From the NCBI RefSeq assembly GCF_028548475.1, contig NZ_JAQQLE010000006.1:1-64000 (forward strand): DNA of 64,000 nt. Direction: 5' to 3'. Made by a program: the position numbers and the translations under genes. Numbering within the stretch: position 1 is the stretch's first letter; every line of letters starts with the position of its first letter. Shown here piece by piece: positions 1 to 7,569 of the stretch. The notes under the pieces are model-generated. The model had not been told where the DNA came from and made no database searches. It was given only the letters and a program-made list of their open reading frames with translations. Origin of the DNA: Vogesella margarita. GTDB taxonomy: Bacteria; Pseudomonadota; Gammaproteobacteria; Burkholderiales; Chromobacteriaceae.

Positions 1-36
1 AGAATGTCGGCGGTTCGACTCCGTCAACGCCCACCA
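1..36 (+). tRNA. tRNA-Val (TAC), 3' part only
   Basis: The window opens inside a tRNA. These 36 bases are identical to the last 36 bases of the complete tRNA-Val at 150-225: 3' half of the anticodon stem, variable loop, T-arm, acceptor strand AACGCCC and an encoded CCA end. The 5' part lies outside the window, so the array continues to the left. Confidence 0.93.
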
Positions 37-41
37 AGGTT

Positions 42-118
42 GGAGCGGTAGTTCAGTTGGTTAGAATACCGGCCTGTCACGCCGGGGGTCGCGGGTTCGA
101 GTCCCGTCCGCTCCGCCA
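42..118 (+). tRNA. tRNA-Asp (GTC), copy 1
   Basis: A 77-base cloverleaf. The acceptor strands GGAGCGG and CCGCTCC pair, the anticodon loop CTGTCAC carries GTC, the T-loop is GTTCGAGTC, and CCA is encoded. It starts 5 bases after the preceding tRNA-Val, so the two are surely co-transcribed and processed from one precursor. Confidence 0.97.
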
Positions 119-149
119 ACATACAGTTTAGTCTTACCGAACAAGTTTC

Positions 150-225
150 GGGCGTTTAGCTCAGTTGGTAGAGCGTCTGCCTTACAAGCAGAATGTCGGC
201 GGTTCGACTCCGTCAACGCCCACCA
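150..225 (+). tRNA. tRNA-Val (TAC), copy 2
   Basis: A 76-base cloverleaf with acceptor GGGCGTT/AACGCCC, D-arm AGCTCAGTTGGTAGAGC, anticodon TAC in the loop CTTACAA, and encoded CCA. It is the complete copy of the species truncated at the left edge. A 31-base spacer separates it from the preceding tRNA-Asp. Confidence 0.97.
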
Positions 226-229
226 GGTT

Positions 230-306
230 GGAGCGGTAGTTCAGTTGGTTAGAATACCGGCCTGTCACGCCGGGGGTCGCGGGTTCGAGTCCCGTCCGCT
301 CCGCCA
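230..306 (+). tRNA. tRNA-Asp (GTC), copy 2
   Basis: Identical to the tRNA-Asp at 42-118, including the encoded CCA. The spacer after tRNA-Val is 4 bases here against 5 in the other units, so the repeat units are not completely homogenised. Confidence 0.97.
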
Positions 307-337
307 ACACACAATTTAGTCTTACCGAACAAGTTTC

Positions 338-413
338 GGGCGTTTAGCTCAGTTGGTAGAGCGTCTGCCTTACAAGCAGAATGTCGGCGGTTCGACTCCG
401 TCAACGCCCACCA
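338..413 (+). tRNA. tRNA-Val (TAC), copy 3
   Basis: Identical to 150-225. The spacer in front of it (307-337) differs from the earlier spacer (119-149) by only two substitutions, which points to recent tandem duplication. Confidence 0.97.
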
Positions 414-418
414 AGGTT

Positions 419-495
419 GGAGCGGTAGTTCAGTTGGTTAGAATACCGGCCTGTCACGCCGGGGGTCGCGGGTTCGAGTCCCGTCCGCTCCGCCA
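419..495 (+). tRNA. tRNA-Asp (GTC), copy 3 (last of array)
   Basis: Identical to the two earlier tRNA-Asp copies and the last member of the array. An intrinsic terminator follows 8 bases after the CCA. Confidence 0.97.
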
Positions 496-502
496 ACCAG
501 AC

Positions 503-536
503 AAAACCCATTCATGCACGCATGAATGGGTTTTTT
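503..536 (+). terminator. Intrinsic terminator of the tRNA operon
   Basis: The arms ACCCATTCATG (506-516) and CATGAATGGGT (521-531) form an 11-bp stem around a 4-base loop, followed by a run of T (530-536). It lies directly after the last tRNA and ends the array transcript. Confidence 0.93.
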
Positions 537-600
537 GTTTTGCCTGCCCGCTACAGCACGCCAGCCGCCCTGCACCATTCAAGGCACAGGGCGGCAGCGC

Positions 601-1104
601 CTATTCGGTAAACGGCAGCGGCTTGTTCGCCGCCTGACAATCCGCCACGCCCATCACCGCCAGCAAGTCATCCAGCCCGTCGGCCAGCTGCCGCAACTGG
701 CCACCACTGAGACGCCCCAGCGCCTCCGGCAACCAGCCGCGCGGCGCCACCGCCACCTTGCCGATCAGCTCCGCCCCCCGCTCGCTCAACGCCACCCGCA
801 CCACGCGCTGATCCTGCTCGCTGCGCATCCGCGTCACCAGACCGGCCGTCACCAGCCGCCCCAGCATATTGCTGAGCGTGGCGGGCTTGATCGCCAGGCG
901 TGCGGCCAACTCACCGGCGCGCAGCGGCCCTGCTTCGTGCAACTCGGCCAGCACCCAGGCCTGCGCGCCGGATACCCCCAGTTGCGCCTCGATATTGGCG
1001 GAATGCTGCTGCGCGGAACGGAAAACGACTCGAAAGCGCTGCAGGACATCCAACGCCATCACGGGAACTTTGTCGGCCACTGGCGGCTCACTGGAACAGG
1101 ACAT
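601..1104 (-). CDS. MarR-family transcriptional regulator
   Basis: A 167-residue protein of the MarR winged-helix family. Residues about 40-110 carry the DNA-binding core (AWVLAELHEAGPLRAGELAARL, the recognition-helix stretch KPATLSNMLGRLVTAGLVTR, then the wing RSEQDQRVVRVALSERG). These regulators usually repress nearby genes and let go of DNA when they bind small phenolic or oxidised ligands. It is divergent from the ybdK-like gene with only 39 bp between the starts, so it probably controls that gene and itself. The start at 1104 gives a normal MarR length but has no clear Shine-Dalgarno; an internal start at 1059 is possible. The effector is unknown. Confidence 0.85.
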   Translation of the reverse strand: MSCSSEPPVADKVPVMALDVLQRFRVVFRSAQQHSANIEAQLGVSGAQAWVLAELHEAGPLRAGELAARLAIKPATLSNMLGRLVTAGLVTRMRSEQDQRVVRVALSERGAELIGKVAVAPRGWLPEALGRLSGGQLRQLADGLDDLLAVMGVADCQAANKPLPFTE

Positions 1105-1143
1105 TTGTTTTTGTACGAAATAAAATAAATAAGGGACAATCGC
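1105..1143. promoter_or_regulatory. Divergent promoter/operator between marR-like and ybdK-like genes
   Basis: A very AT-rich 39-bp interval in otherwise GC-rich DNA. It contains the near-palindrome TTTGTACGAAA (1112-1122), the size and type of site that MarR dimers bind. AAGGGACAA in front of the ATG at 1144 supplies the ribosome binding site. That this is the operator is inferred from position and symmetry. Confidence 0.5.
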
Positions 1144-2274
1144 ATGCTGAACACAGAGTACCAATCCAGCACTGCCACCACACTGGGCATGGAGCTGGAA
1201 ATCCAGCTGGTCGACAAACAAACGCTCGACCTCGCACCGCGAGCCAACGCAATATTACATACGCTACACCAAACCACAACCGCCCGGCACTTCAAACAGG
1301 AAGTGACCTGCTCGATGCTGGAACTCAACAGCGGCATCCACGACGGCAGCGCCACCCTGGAAGCCGAAATGCTGCAACTGGGCGCACAATTGTGCACCGC
1401 CGCCGGCGAGCAAGGTGCCCGCCCCTGCGGCGGCGGCACCCACCTGTTCCAGGACTGGCGCGAACGCCAGATTTCGGACTTCCCGCGCTACCGGCACTTC
1501 GCCGAACACTACGGTTATCTGGCACGCCAATTCACCGTTTTCGGCCAGCACGTGCACGTCGGCTGCCCCGATGGCGACACGGCCATCTGGTTGACCCACG
1601 CGCTAAGCTACTACATCCCGCACTTGCTGGCCCTGTCCGCCTCTTCGCCCTACCTCCAGGGCGAAGACAGCGGCTTTGCCTCGGCGCGCAGCAATGTGGT
1701 CGGGGCGTTTCCCAGCAGCGGCCATTTGCCGCAATTCGTGCGCAGCTGGCAGGACTTTCAGGGTCACGCGGCGGAACTCGCGCGCGCCGGCATCATCGGC
1801 AGCCTGAAAGACCTGTACTGGGACATCCGCCCCAAACCGGAGTACGGCACCGTCGAGGTCCGCATTTTCGATACCCCGCTGGACATTCCGCACAGCGTGG
1901 CACTGGCGTCGCTGGTGCAGACGCTGGCGCGTTACCTGCTGAACGAGCGACCACCGCAGCCCGGTCGCGCCGCGCTGTATTGCGTCTACAACTTCAACCG
2001 CTTCCAGGCCGCCCGCTTCGGCCTCGACGCCGACATCCACGACGTGCGCAGCGGCCAGCGCGTCGCACTCGGCCAGGCCATCCTCGATCTGCTGCAACAA
2101 CTACAGCCTTACGCCGCCGATCCGCATGCGCGGGACTGCCTGGAGCGGCTGGCGCTACGCGCCCACCACCGCCACGGCGACTACAGCCTGCTGCGCGAAC
2201 ACAGCCGCAACGGCCTCGGCTGCCCGGAGGTCGTGCACGAGGCCGCCAACCTGTGGCAGCCGCCGGCCGACTGA
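1144..2274 (+). CDS. ybdK: YbdK-type carboxylate-amine ligase (GCS2 family)
   Basis: 376 residues, the normal length of the YbdK branch of the glutamate-cysteine ligase 2 family. These enzymes join an amine to a glutamyl-type carboxylate using ATP and have weak glutamate-cysteine ligase activity; the physiological substrate is not settled. Family landmarks are TLGMELEIQLVD near the N-terminus (acidic metal/substrate site), the Gly-rich CGGGTHLFQDW, HVHVGCPDGDTAIWL and PKPEYGTVEVRIFDTP. It starts beside the divergent MarR gene, which may regulate it. It is unlikely to be the main glutathione-synthesis enzyme. Confidence 0.88.
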   Translation: MLNTEYQSSTATTLGMELEIQLVDKQTLDLAPRANAILHTLHQTTTARHFKQEVTCSMLELNSGIHDGSATLEAEMLQLGAQLCTAAGEQGARPCGGGTHLFQDWRERQISDFPRYRHFAEHYGYLARQFTVFGQHVHVGCPDGDTAIWLTHALSYYIPHLLALSASSPYLQGEDSGFASARSNVVGAFPSSGHLPQFVRSWQDFQGHAAELARAGIIGSLKDLYWDIRPKPEYGTVEVRIFDTPLDIPHSVALASLVQTLARYLLNERPPQPGRAALYCVYNFNRFQAARFGLDADIHDVRSGQRVALGQAILDLLQQLQPYAADPHARDCLERLALRAHHRHGDYSLLREHSRNGLGCPEVVHEAANLWQPPAD

Positions 2275-2277
2275 ACG

Positions 2278-2859
2278 CTACTGCGCACGCTGCTGTCGCC
2301 GGAAATCCCACGGCGGCACCGGGTCGGTATCGCGCCACAGACCCAGCCGCTGCTGACGTGCGGCCTGCTCGGCCTGTTCGTAGCGGCTGAATTCCTGCGC
2401 CGACTGCCCCTTGCGCGCGTACTGCTGGTAGTGCCAGGCATAACCGGCACGCAACTGGCCGAGGTTGACATCCTCGTCGCCCAGCCAGATGCGGCCAACG
2501 TTGCGGCCATAGCGGTCCTGCTCCAGCACCTCGACCCGAACCTGCTGACGGTACAGCTTGTCCGACAGTACCTGCTTGGCCCTGGTCCCGAACGGCTGCG
2601 CCTTCTCGGGGGCGTCGATAAAAGCGAAGCGCACCTTGTGCTGCTGCCGGCTGTCGTCGAGCACGGTGATGGTATCGCCATCAGCCACACCGACCACCAC
2701 CCCCTCGATCTCTCCAGCATCAGCGCGCGAAGTGCTACCCGGCCAGATCGCACCGGCCAGCGCACCCAGCAACAGCACACCCGCCGCAATCTTACGCACC
2801 GGCGAGGCACCGGAAAACAGGGTCGTCAATGCCCGCAGATGTTGCGCCTGTACTTTCAT
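2278..2859 (-). CDS. Membrane-anchored thermonuclease-family (SNase) nuclease
   Basis: 193 residues with a staphylococcal-nuclease (TNase) domain: DGDTITV for calcium binding, VRFAFIDAPE containing the catalytic Arg/Asp/Glu set, and DRYGRNVGRIW with the second catalytic Arg. The N-terminus has one hydrophobic segment (IAAGVLLLGALAGAIW, about residues 21-36), so the enzyme is probably anchored in the inner membrane facing the periplasm, or secreted. The start at 2859 is preceded by GGAGTGGGA. The longer reading frame upstream runs through the terminator of the next gene and is not used. It is convergent with ybdK, with 3 bp between stops. The role may be nucleic-acid scavenging; this is inference. 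Confidence 0.88.
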   Translation of the reverse strand: MKVQAQHLRALTTLFSGASPVRKIAAGVLLLGALAGAIWPGSTSRADAGEIEGVVVGVADGDTITVLDDSRQQHKVRFAFIDAPEKAQPFGTRAKQVLSDKLYRQQVRVEVLEQDRYGRNVGRIWLGDEDVNLGQLRAGYAWHYQQYARKGQSAQEFSRYEQAEQAARQQRLGLWRDTDPVPPWDFRRQQRAQ

Positions 2860-2875
2860 TCCCACTCCATCAAAT

Positions 2876-2899
2876 AAAAAAGCGGCCGTCACGGCCGCC
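2876..2899 (-). terminator. Intrinsic terminator after the cobalamin adenosyltransferase gene
   Basis: Read on the minus strand, GCGGCCGT and ACGGCCGC form a tight stem (2882-2898) followed by a run of T (2876-2880). It lies 19 bp after the stop of the adenosyltransferase gene and upstream of the nuclease start, so it separates the two minus-strand units. Confidence 0.85.
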
Positions 2900-2917
2900 C
2901 GCTGGCAACAGCCGGTT

Positions 2918-3463
2918 TCAGTCCTTGCGACGCGGCTGCCACAACACATCGGCCACCTGCGCCTGCTGGTTCAGGTAGCGCGCCAGGATGAACAGCACGT
3001 CCGACAACCGGTTGAGATACTGCCGCGGCAAGCCGCGCACATCCTCGGCCAGCAGTACCAGCGCGCGCTCGGCGCGGCGGCACACCGCCCGCCCCTGATG
3101 TGCGACCGCCGCCGCACGGCAGCCGCCCGGCAGGATGAACTCCTTCAGCATCGGCAGCTGCGCGTTCCACTGTTCGGCCTGCTGCTCCAGCATCGCCAGT
3201 TGCGTGTCGTGCAGCGCCTCGTAGCCCGGTACCGCCAGCTCCGAGCCGAGATCGAACAGATCGTGCTGCACCTCGGCAAGAAAGGCATCCACTTCTGCCG
3301 GCAGCGCCTCACAGCGCAGCAGGCCGACGATGCAGTTCAGCTCATCGACCTCGCCCAGCGCCATTACCCGCGGCGCACTCTTCGACAAACGGCTGCCATC
3401 GCCCAGCCCGGTCGTACCATCGTCCCCGGTACGCGTCACAATCCGCGACAAGCGGTGTCCCAT
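2918..3463 (-). CDS. Cob(I)alamin adenosyltransferase, PduO type
   Basis: 181 residues of the PduO/MMAB ATP:corrinoid adenosyltransferase family, which transfers the adenosyl group of ATP to cob(I)alamin to make coenzyme B12. Diagnostic stretches are the N-terminal TRTGDDGTTGLGDGSRLSK (ATP-binding loop), GEVDELNCIVG, FILPGGCRAAA and the helix CRRAERALVLLAEDVRGLPRQYLNRLSD. The ATG overlaps the stop of the upstream acidic-protein gene by one base, which implies translational coupling. No cobalamin riboswitch was seen nearby. It may supply a B12-dependent enzyme encoded elsewhere. Confidence 0.93.
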   Translation of the reverse strand: MGHRLSRIVTRTGDDGTTGLGDGSRLSKSAPRVMALGEVDELNCIVGLLRCEALPAEVDAFLAEVQHDLFDLGSELAVPGYEALHDTQLAMLEQQAEQWNAQLPMLKEFILPGGCRAAAVAHQGRAVCRRAERALVLLAEDVRGLPRQYLNRLSDVLFILARYLNQQAQVADVLWQPRRKD

Positions 3464-5430
3464 TACTGCTCTCCCTGTCCGGCTTTCGCCTCGCGCAAGG
3501 CCTCGCGCAGCGACTCGCGCAACGCCTCGGCCAGCATCATGTCAAAATCTTCCTTCAGGTGCTGCATGACGCCGGCCATCAGCTGCCTGGCCTGCATCTC
3601 CAGCGCGTCCTGCATCCACAGCGTCAGCTCCACCTTCATGCGCGGCAGCACGCGCGCGTACAAGGCATCGATCAAGGCCTCCGAATCCAGAGACGACGGC
3701 ACCTCACCGACTACCACTTCCGGCGCCACCGCAGGAGGCTGACTTACCTCCTTCACTCCCGACAGCAGCATCGCTGCCGCGGCCAACCCTGCCTCTTCTA
3801 GCACCTCCGTCACCGGAGACGGCGCGGTCAGCACCTGATGCACCGGCAGGATCGCATCCTGCGGCGTCAGGTCGAAAGGCGGCTCCGCCCCCAGATCGCG
3901 CGCCCAGGCCAGCTCCACTTCGCGGTCCGGGATCATGTCGCTGGCGCTAGCACCATCCAGCTCAGCGACCAGACTGGCCGCCAGACCCAGCCCGCCTCCC
4001 AGCACCCCGGTCGGCAGGCTGTCCAGCGAGATACTCTGGCCCAGCGGGTAACCGTGCGCCGCCGCGTCGCTTTCAGTCGCGACCGGCGCGGTATCCAGCG
4101 CTGCGACGTACGCAGCCGCCACGCCGGCCGGCGCCTCACCCTCTGCTGAGGCAAGGTCAAAGGCAAATTCATCGGCGGCCACTGCCTCTTTGTCCGCAGC
4201 CGCCAGCTCGCTCGTTGCCGGCTCCACGACATCGGCGACAAGCGGTACCGTCGCCTCGTCGGACAGCAGCGGTGGCTCAACCGTGGCAGCTGCCATCTCC
4301 GCGACAACATCCCCAGCTGGCGGCACGGCATCGGCTTCCGCTGCGAGCAGCGGCAACTCGACGGGGCTGGCCATCACCTCATCGCTGCCCGTGCCGTCCG
4401 GCGCCATGATGGCGGCCGCCTCGACAGGCACCGGCGGTGGCACTTCGACCGCGGCAGTGTCCGCTTCGGCCGGCTCCGCCATGAGTTCCGGAGACACCTC
4501 GTCAAGTACGAGAGCAGCCGGCGGCGTTTCGGATTCCACCACCAGTTCCGGCACCGACTCTACCGCCATGACCTCCATGTCCGCCTCGATAGCGGCCACT
4601 TCCGCCACCGGTGGCGAGACTTCCCACGGCGCAGTGTCCACCGGCTCGTCCGCTTGCGACGCAGCATCGGGCGATGCCACCTGGGCGGCCTGATCCAGCC
4701 ACGCCGCCAAGCCCGCCGCCGCCGCCGCGGCAGTCAGCTCGGCTTCCGCCGTGTCCAGCAGCGGCGCATTGTCCATGTCCGCCAGACCCGGCCATGGCGT
4801 GTCGGCAGCAATCACCCCGTCGTTGCCGGGCGTCACGGCCACCGGCTGCAGCGTGTCCTCATCCGGCAAGGACGCTGCGGCCAACGTTTCGGTCTCAAGC
4901 GGCATTTCTGCCGGAGACGGCACTGCCTCAGGCGCTATTTCAGCCAGTGCAGCAGCGGCCATGTCTGTCGGCCACTGAGACACCGGCACCGCCTCATCCA
5001 CTGCGGTCGACACCGCTGCCGGCTCGGCATCAGCCACCGCCTCTGGCATGGCAAAACCGGGCAACACCTCACCCAGGTCCATGTCGTCCGGCAATGGCAC
5101 ATCCAGATCCAGAGACGGCAGGCGTCCGATCAGCGCCTCGGCATCCAACGCGCCATTCGTACCGGCAGCAGCCTCCGGCGACTGCTCGCCGGCGGACAGC
5201 ACCTCGTCCAGCGTCAGCTCGGGCGGAAAGCTCAGTTCGGTGTCCGGCAGCGCGTCGGCCAGCTGCGCCATTTCGGCGCTGAAATCAAAATCGGGAATGT
5301 CAAAATCGACCAGTACCGGCACCTCGACCTGCGGCGGCAACGCTTCTGTCGGCGCGACCGGGGTCTCGACAACTTCGGTCAGCACCGGCAGGGAATCCCA
5401 GTCCGGCACCGGGGCTTGTGGCTCAGTCAT
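3463..5430 (-). CDS. Long Ala/Pro/acidic low-complexity protein of unknown function
   Basis: A 655-residue protein I do not recognise. Residues 1 to about 560 are a low-complexity stretch rich in Ala, Val, Pro, Glu and Asp, with almost no Lys and very little Arg, so it is strongly acidic and probably disordered. The last 80 or so residues look folded and helical (RVLPRMKVELTLWMQDALEMQ onward to ALRESLREALREAKAG), suggesting a coiled-coil or partner-binding tail. There is no signal peptide or membrane segment. The ATG at 5430 overlaps the holC stop (ATGACTGA), and the 3' end overlaps the adenosyltransferase start, so it lies in the pepA-holC transcription unit. Two other starts (5442 GTG, 5439 ATG) are close. 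Shadow reading frames on the other strand come from the repetitive codon composition. Confidence 0.75.
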   Translation of the reverse strand: MTEPQAPVPDWDSLPVLTEVVETPVAPTEALPPQVEVPVLVDFDIPDFDFSAEMAQLADALPDTELSFPPELTLDEVLSAGEQSPEAAAGTNGALDAEALIGRLPSLDLDVPLPDDMDLGEVLPGFAMPEAVADAEPAAVSTAVDEAVPVSQWPTDMAAAALAEIAPEAVPSPAEMPLETETLAAASLPDEDTLQPVAVTPGNDGVIAADTPWPGLADMDNAPLLDTAEAELTAAAAAAGLAAWLDQAAQVASPDAASQADEPVDTAPWEVSPPVAEVAAIEADMEVMAVESVPELVVESETPPAALVLDEVSPELMAEPAEADTAAVEVPPPVPVEAAAIMAPDGTGSDEVMASPVELPLLAAEADAVPPAGDVVAEMAAATVEPPLLSDEATVPLVADVVEPATSELAAADKEAVAADEFAFDLASAEGEAPAGVAAAYVAALDTAPVATESDAAAHGYPLGQSISLDSLPTGVLGGGLGLAASLVAELDGASASDMIPDREVELAWARDLGAEPPFDLTPQDAILPVHQVLTAPSPVTEVLEEAGLAAAAMLLSGVKEVSQPPAVAPEVVVGEVPSSLDSEALIDALYARVLPRMKVELTLWMQDALEMQARQLMAGVMQHLKEDFDMMLAEALRESLREALREAKAGQGEQ

Positions 5431-5854
5431 GGCGGGCATCACTCATATTGTGGTGATGGATTTCGAAACCGCTATCCAGATAACGGCGATAGCGCTGTCT
5501 GGCAACGGCCTTGGAGGCGTCGTCAGTGCCGACCACCTCCAGAATGCGCGGGAAGCGCTGCGGCGAGTCGGGGAAGTCCGGCGACAGGTTGAGCAGCACC
5601 AGATCCTCGGCCTCGGCGGCAAAGTCCGTCGCCAGCAGCACCGGTGTTTCCGCCGCCAGCGCATCGTTCGCCGCGCAATGCGGGATGAACTCGGTGTCGC
5701 CGTAGGCCCACAGTTGCGCGCTGAAGCCGCGCAACGCCGCCTCGTCCGGCAGCACGATCAGCATCCGCTCACCCTTGCGGTAAACGGTGCGCGCCGCCCG
5801 GCACGCAAACGGGTACAGGGCGGCAACGTCGGTATAAAAATCAATCCGCGTCAT
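5423..5854 (-). CDS. holC: DNA polymerase III chi subunit
   Basis: 143 residues matching HolC, the clamp-loader-associated subunit that links DNA polymerase III to single-stranded DNA-binding protein. Family features are the start MTRIDFYTDV, the core GERMLIVLPDEAALRGFSAQLW, the substrate pocket run GDTEFIPHC and the late segment FPRILEVVGTDDASKAVARQRY. The start at 5854 lies 14 bp inside the end of pepA, the usual pepA-holC overlap in proteobacteria. The same window also encodes SSB, its partner. Confidence 0.95.
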   Translation of the reverse strand: MTRIDFYTDVAALYPFACRAARTVYRKGERMLIVLPDEAALRGFSAQLWAYGDTEFIPHCAANDALAAETPVLLATDFAAEAEDLVLLNLSPDFPDSPQRFPRILEVVGTDDASKAVARQRYRRYLDSGFEIHHHNMSDARHD

Positions 5855-7403
5855 CTTCAACCACTTCGGACAATTCGCGACGTGGACGGCCACGGCGCAC
5901 GACATTGCCCAAGGCGATATCCGCACGATCCTGCAGGAACTGCACCAACAGCGGCACCGGACGACCGGTAGCACCCTTGTCCTTGCCACCGCGCCACGCG
6001 GTGCCGGCGATGTCCAGGTGCGCCCAGTCGTAGGCCTTGGCAAAGCGCGACAGGAAGCAGGCGGCGGTGATGCTGCCACCGGCACGGCCGCCGATATTGG
6101 CCATGTCGGCAAACGGGCTCTTCAGCAGCTCCTGGTAGTCCTCCCACAGCGGCATGTGCCAGGCACGGTCGCCGACTTCCTCACCAGCAGCGATCAGCTC
6201 CTTGGCCAGACCGTCCTGGTTGCTGAACAGACCGGTGGCGATATTGCCCAGCGCCACCACGCAGGCGCCGGTCAGTGTCGCCACGTCCACCACCGTCGCC
6301 GGATTCAGGCGCTCGGCATAGGTCAGCGCGTCGCACAGGATCAGGCGGCCTTCGGCGTCGGTGTTGAGCACCTCGATGGTCTGTCCGGACATCGAGCGCA
6401 CGATGTCACCCGGCTTCAGCGCACGGCCAGACGGCATGTTTTCGCAGGTCGGAATCAACACCACGATATTGAGCGGCAGCTTCATCTCCACAGCGGCGCG
6501 GAAGGTGCCCAGCACCGCGGCGGCACCGCCCATGTCGTACTTCATTTCGTCCATGCCTTCGCCCGGCTTCAGCGAAATGCCGCCGGAATCAAAGGTAATA
6601 CCCTTGCCGATCAGCACCACCGGCCGTTCGGCACGGTCGCGGGCGCCAAAGTGCTTCAGCACGATGAAGCGTGCCGGCTCGTCGCTGCCACGCGCCACGG
6701 CGAGGAAGGAGTCCATGTTCAGGGCGGCGATTTCGTCCGGACCGAGCACCTCGACCTCGCAGTCGAAGTCTGCGGCCAACGTTTGCGCCGTCTGTGCCAG
6801 ATGGCCAGGTGTGCAGTGATTGCCCGGCGTGTTGGCCAGGTCCTTGGTCAGTTTCATGCCGGCGGCAATGGCCTGGCCGCGTTGCAGGCCACGCTCGCCG
6901 TCGGCGAGGTCGCTGCGGCGTGGCACGGCAAAGGTGAACTTGCGCGGTTCGCGCGCTTCGTCCTGCTTGGACTTGAACTGATCGAAGCGGTAGAAGGCGT
7001 CGACGGTGACGACGGTCGCCTGCTCCACCATCCACTCCACGTCGTGCTTCTTGACGTGCAGTTCGGACAGGTAGCTGACGATCTCGTTGGCCTGGGTCGA
7101 GGCCAGCGCCTTGACCGAGGCGCGGATCGCCTCGCGGTATTCCTTGGCGCGGAAGTCGCGCTCCTTGCCGAGACCGACCAGCATCACGCGGTCGCACAGC
7201 GTGTGCGGCACCGAGTGCAGCACCAGGGTGGAGCCCAGCTTGCCGTCCATGTCGCCACGCTTGAGGACATCGGTCAGGAAGCCATTGGAAATGCGATCGA
7301 GCAGATCGGCGGCAAAGGACAGCTTGCGGGTTTCGTAAACACCGACCACAACGCAGGCGACGCGCTGTTTTTCCGGGCTTCCGCTTTTAATGTTAAACTC
7401 CAT
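5841..7403 (-). CDS. pepA: Leucyl aminopeptidase, M17 family
   Basis: 520 residues, typical of cytosolic hexameric leucine aminopeptidase, which removes N-terminal residues from peptides using two metal ions. The metal and catalytic motifs are intact: VLIGKGITFDSGGISLKP (Lys and Asp ligands), KYDMGGAAAV and NTDAEGRLILCDAL. The start at 7403 (MEFNIKS) is chosen over one 11 codons upstream because TGGAGAG precedes it at the right distance. It is first in the unit pepA-holC-acidic protein-adenosyltransferase. In some bacteria PepA also binds DNA in plasmid resolution and gene control; that is not deducible here. Confidence 0.96.
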   Translation of the reverse strand: MEFNIKSGSPEKQRVACVVVGVYETRKLSFAADLLDRISNGFLTDVLKRGDMDGKLGSTLVLHSVPHTLCDRVMLVGLGKERDFRAKEYREAIRASVKALASTQANEIVSYLSELHVKKHDVEWMVEQATVVTVDAFYRFDQFKSKQDEAREPRKFTFAVPRRSDLADGERGLQRGQAIAAGMKLTKDLANTPGNHCTPGHLAQTAQTLAADFDCEVEVLGPDEIAALNMDSFLAVARGSDEPARFIVLKHFGARDRAERPVVLIGKGITFDSGGISLKPGEGMDEMKYDMGGAAAVLGTFRAAVEMKLPLNIVVLIPTCENMPSGRALKPGDIVRSMSGQTIEVLNTDAEGRLILCDALTYAERLNPATVVDVATLTGACVVALGNIATGLFSNQDGLAKELIAAGEEVGDRAWHMPLWEDYQELLKSPFADMANIGGRAGGSITAACFLSRFAKAYDWAHLDIAGTAWRGGKDKGATGRPVPLLVQFLQDRADIALGNVVRRGRPRRELSEVVEDDAD

Positions 7404-7569
7404 CGATAGCTCTCCAATGTGTGTTGGGATCATCAAGGCGCATCCCGCCGGGCTTGTGGCCTGGCTTGAGTCAAGCGGCCCACCTTGATTTTCGACCCAA
7501 AGCCTCTTCGGCTAATATTTCTAATTATCACTACCCTTTTGACGCATTGTCAAAAACAGGCCCGCTTTT
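7404..7569. promoter_or_regulatory. Divergent promoter region pepA / lptF
   Basis: 166 bp between two outward-facing operons. It holds the pepA ribosome binding site (TTGGAGAG on the minus strand), an AT-rich stretch near 7511-7530 with a TAATAT -10-like box (7513-7518), and an AT-rich run up to the lptF ATG. No operator was recognised. Confidence 0.4.

Larger units (their letters stand above)
1..495 (+). repeat. Tandem tRNA-Val/tRNA-Asp repeat, unit about 188 bp
   Basis: A unit of tRNA-Val, 4-5 base spacer, tRNA-Asp and 31-base spacer is repeated head to tail. Two whole units and part of a third are visible. The long spacers share the stretch TTTAGTCTTACCGAACAAG, and the tRNA bodies are identical. 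The array is cut by the window edge, so the true copy number is unknown. Confidence 0.95.

Noticed and set aside
900-2390. 496-codon plus-strand frame overlapping the MarR and YbdK genes
   Set aside because: Arg/Pro-rich shadow frame; the YbdK and MarR frames carry clear family motifs in the same DNA.
4654-5592. Long plus-strand open frames opposite the acidic protein gene
   Set aside because: They arise from the repetitive GC-rich codons of the minus-strand gene, are rich in Arg/His/Gln, have no ribosome binding sites and resemble no family.
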